From Thermasporomyces composti (GTDB taxonomy: Bacteria; Actinomycetota; Actinomycetes; Propionibacteriales; Actinopolymorphaceae), in NCBI RefSeq assembly GCF_003386795.1, contig NZ_QTUC01000001.1, positions 1,054,001 to 1,118,000 of the forward strand: a DNA stretch of 64,000 nt, read 5' to 3'. The notes beneath the pieces were generated by a model. The model was not told the origin of the DNA, searched no databases, and worked only from the letters and a program-made list of their open reading frames with translations. Below are positions 63,496-64,000 of the stretch, piece by piece; positions within the stretch are counted from its first letter, which is position 1, and every line of letters begins with the position of its first letter. Made by a program: the position numbers and the translations under genes.

Positions 63496-63671
63496 CCGGT
63501 CTCGGCATCGGCGGCGCGCTGCTCTGGCTCGTCGAGTACCCGGTCGCGTTCGACTGGCCCTGGACCCTCACGCTCTGCGGGGCCGCAGCCGTGGCCGTCC
63601 TGGCCGTCACCGCCCTCACCCTTCCCGCTCTCTGGCGCACGACCGAGGCCGACGGACTGCGGACCGAGTAG
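63465..63671 (+). pseudogene. C-terminal remnant of an FtsX/MacB-type ABC permease
   Basis: In a frame one base off the ATPase, LAFALVVAGLTGLGIGGALLW is followed by a second helix (LTLCGAAAVAVLAVTAL) and TTEADGLRTE with a stop at 63669-63671. This is how FtsX-like permeases of PadR-linked exporters end. The rest of the permease is gone. The junction with the ATPase lies near 63462-63466 and implies an internal deletion that removed the ATPase 3' end and most of the permease. Confidence 0.65.
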
Positions 63672-63709
63672 CACAAGGAGGCTGCCGCCTGAGGAACGCG
63701 CGCAGGCGT

Positions 63710-63745
63710 CCTGCCCTGGCCGATGACGAGGGCGGCCAGGGCAGG
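63710..63745 (+). terminator. Stem-loop terminator after the ABC transporter remnant
   Basis: Perfect 12-bp arms 63710-63721 (CCTGCCCTGGCC) and 63734-63745 have a 12-nt loop. It follows the permease remnant stop by 38 bp. Confidence 0.75.
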
Positions 63746-63797
63746 CGTCGTGATCTCCGTCACTCGCGCCTACGAGGATGAGCGCAAGAACCGCGAT

Positions 63798-63816
63798 ATG
63801 TTGATGCAATCAACAT
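63798..63816. promoter_or_regulatory. Palindromic operator upstream of the right-edge citrate synthase gene
   Basis: ATGTTGAT-GCA-ATCAACAT is an 8-bp inverted repeat with a 3-bp spacer, in A/T-rich DNA unlike the surroundings. It abuts a TTGACA (63816-63821) that could be the -35, with GACAGT (63840-63845) as a possible -10 at 18-bp spacing. A dimeric repressor or activator bound here would cover the promoter. Confidence 0.55.
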
Positions 63817-63873
63817 TGACAACCTCTCGCCTTGACGACGACAGTCCTCTCGTCCACGGGAGGAGAGGACTGC

Positions 63874-64000
63874 ATGTCGCCCACCGCAGCGAACGAGCGC
63901 CCAGATCTCATCACCGTTCCACCGGGCCTGGCCGGCGTCGCCGTCACCGACACCGCCCTCGGCGACGTCCGAGGGCGAGAGGGCTTCTACCACTACCGCC
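63874..64000 (+). CDS. Citrate/2-methylcitrate synthase family protein (5' end only)
   Basis: Only 42 codons are in the window. The segment VPPGLAGVAVTDTALGDVRG followed by REGFYHYR is the N-terminal signature of the shorter citrate synthase 2/methylcitrate synthase group. GGGAGGAGAGG is an excellent ribosome site before ATG 63874. The gene differs from the gltA type at 27447-28736. It could be a methylcitrate synthase in propionate metabolism or a secondary citrate synthase; the rest of the gene is needed to tell. Confidence 0.75.
   Translation, partial: MSPTAANERPDLITVPPGLAGVAVTDTALGDVRGREGFYHYR

Overview
The window is high-GC chromosomal DNA of an actinobacterium. Support for this comes from a mycothiol gene (mshB), a DUF3117 protein, a SigE/anti-sigma/HtrA/TatB cluster, DUF1707, DUF6113 and DUF6542 proteins, a DivIVA-domain protein, a lysine pathway through succinylated intermediates, and many genes whose start codon sits 5-8 nt after a TAnnnT-type -10 hexamer (leaderless transcription). 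Gene order from about 4 to 24 kb resembles the Mycobacterium tuberculosis Rv1201-Rv1229 neighbourhood. The genus cannot be fixed from sequence alone; a soil or compost actinomycete is a reasonable guess. I found no rRNA, tRNA, CRISPR array, intact insertion sequence or prophage.

Layout. 0-6 kb: end of a drug-type ABC exporter, an S9 peptidase, a conserved FMN-barrel-like protein, an MgtE-N/CBS protein and a DUF1003 membrane protein. 6-11 kb: Mrp, then on the minus strand the envelope-stress set sigE-rseA-htrA-tatB. 11-18.7 kb: O-methyltransferase, glycogen genes glgC and glgA, DUF3117, RidA, tag, DivIVA-like protein and folP2. 18.7-24.9 kb: nucleotidyltransferase, LOG protein, dapE, an epimerase, dapD and a secreted lysozyme-like protein. 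24.9-37 kb: a frameshifted repeat-rich membrane protein, PrsW, citrate synthase, dapC-fdxA, a VanW protein, flavin reductase, mshB with its DUF6113 neighbour, and a second S9 peptidase. 37-44 kb: a frameshifted GxGYxYP protein and the sdhCAB operon, followed by a 17-bp tandem array and a strong terminator. 44-54 kb: small unknown genes, pterin dehydratase, an M23 peptidase with a long leader, ychF, rmuC, a DUF6542 protein and ispH. 54-59 kb: a GH20 hexosaminidase and an exported GH85 endo-beta-N-acetylglucosaminidase. 59-62.5 kb: xseA-xseB-glpX and a DUF1707 protein. 62.5-63.7 kb: a decayed PadR/ABC-transporter locus. The right edge holds the start of a second citrate-synthase-family gene behind a palindromic operator.

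Connections. dapD, dapE and dapC serve diaminopimelate (cell wall and lysine) synthesis. glgC and glgA make glucan. Citrate synthase and Sdh belong to the TCA cycle. SigE, RseA, HtrA and TatB form an envelope-stress unit. GH85 and GH20 could together cut and trim N-glycans or related GlcNAc oligosaccharides.

The least ordinary features are the decayed PadR/ABC locus, two genes broken by single-base shifts in G runs, several short perfect tandem repeats, the array behind sdhB, and the operator near the right edge. I did not find a clearly new multi-gene system.
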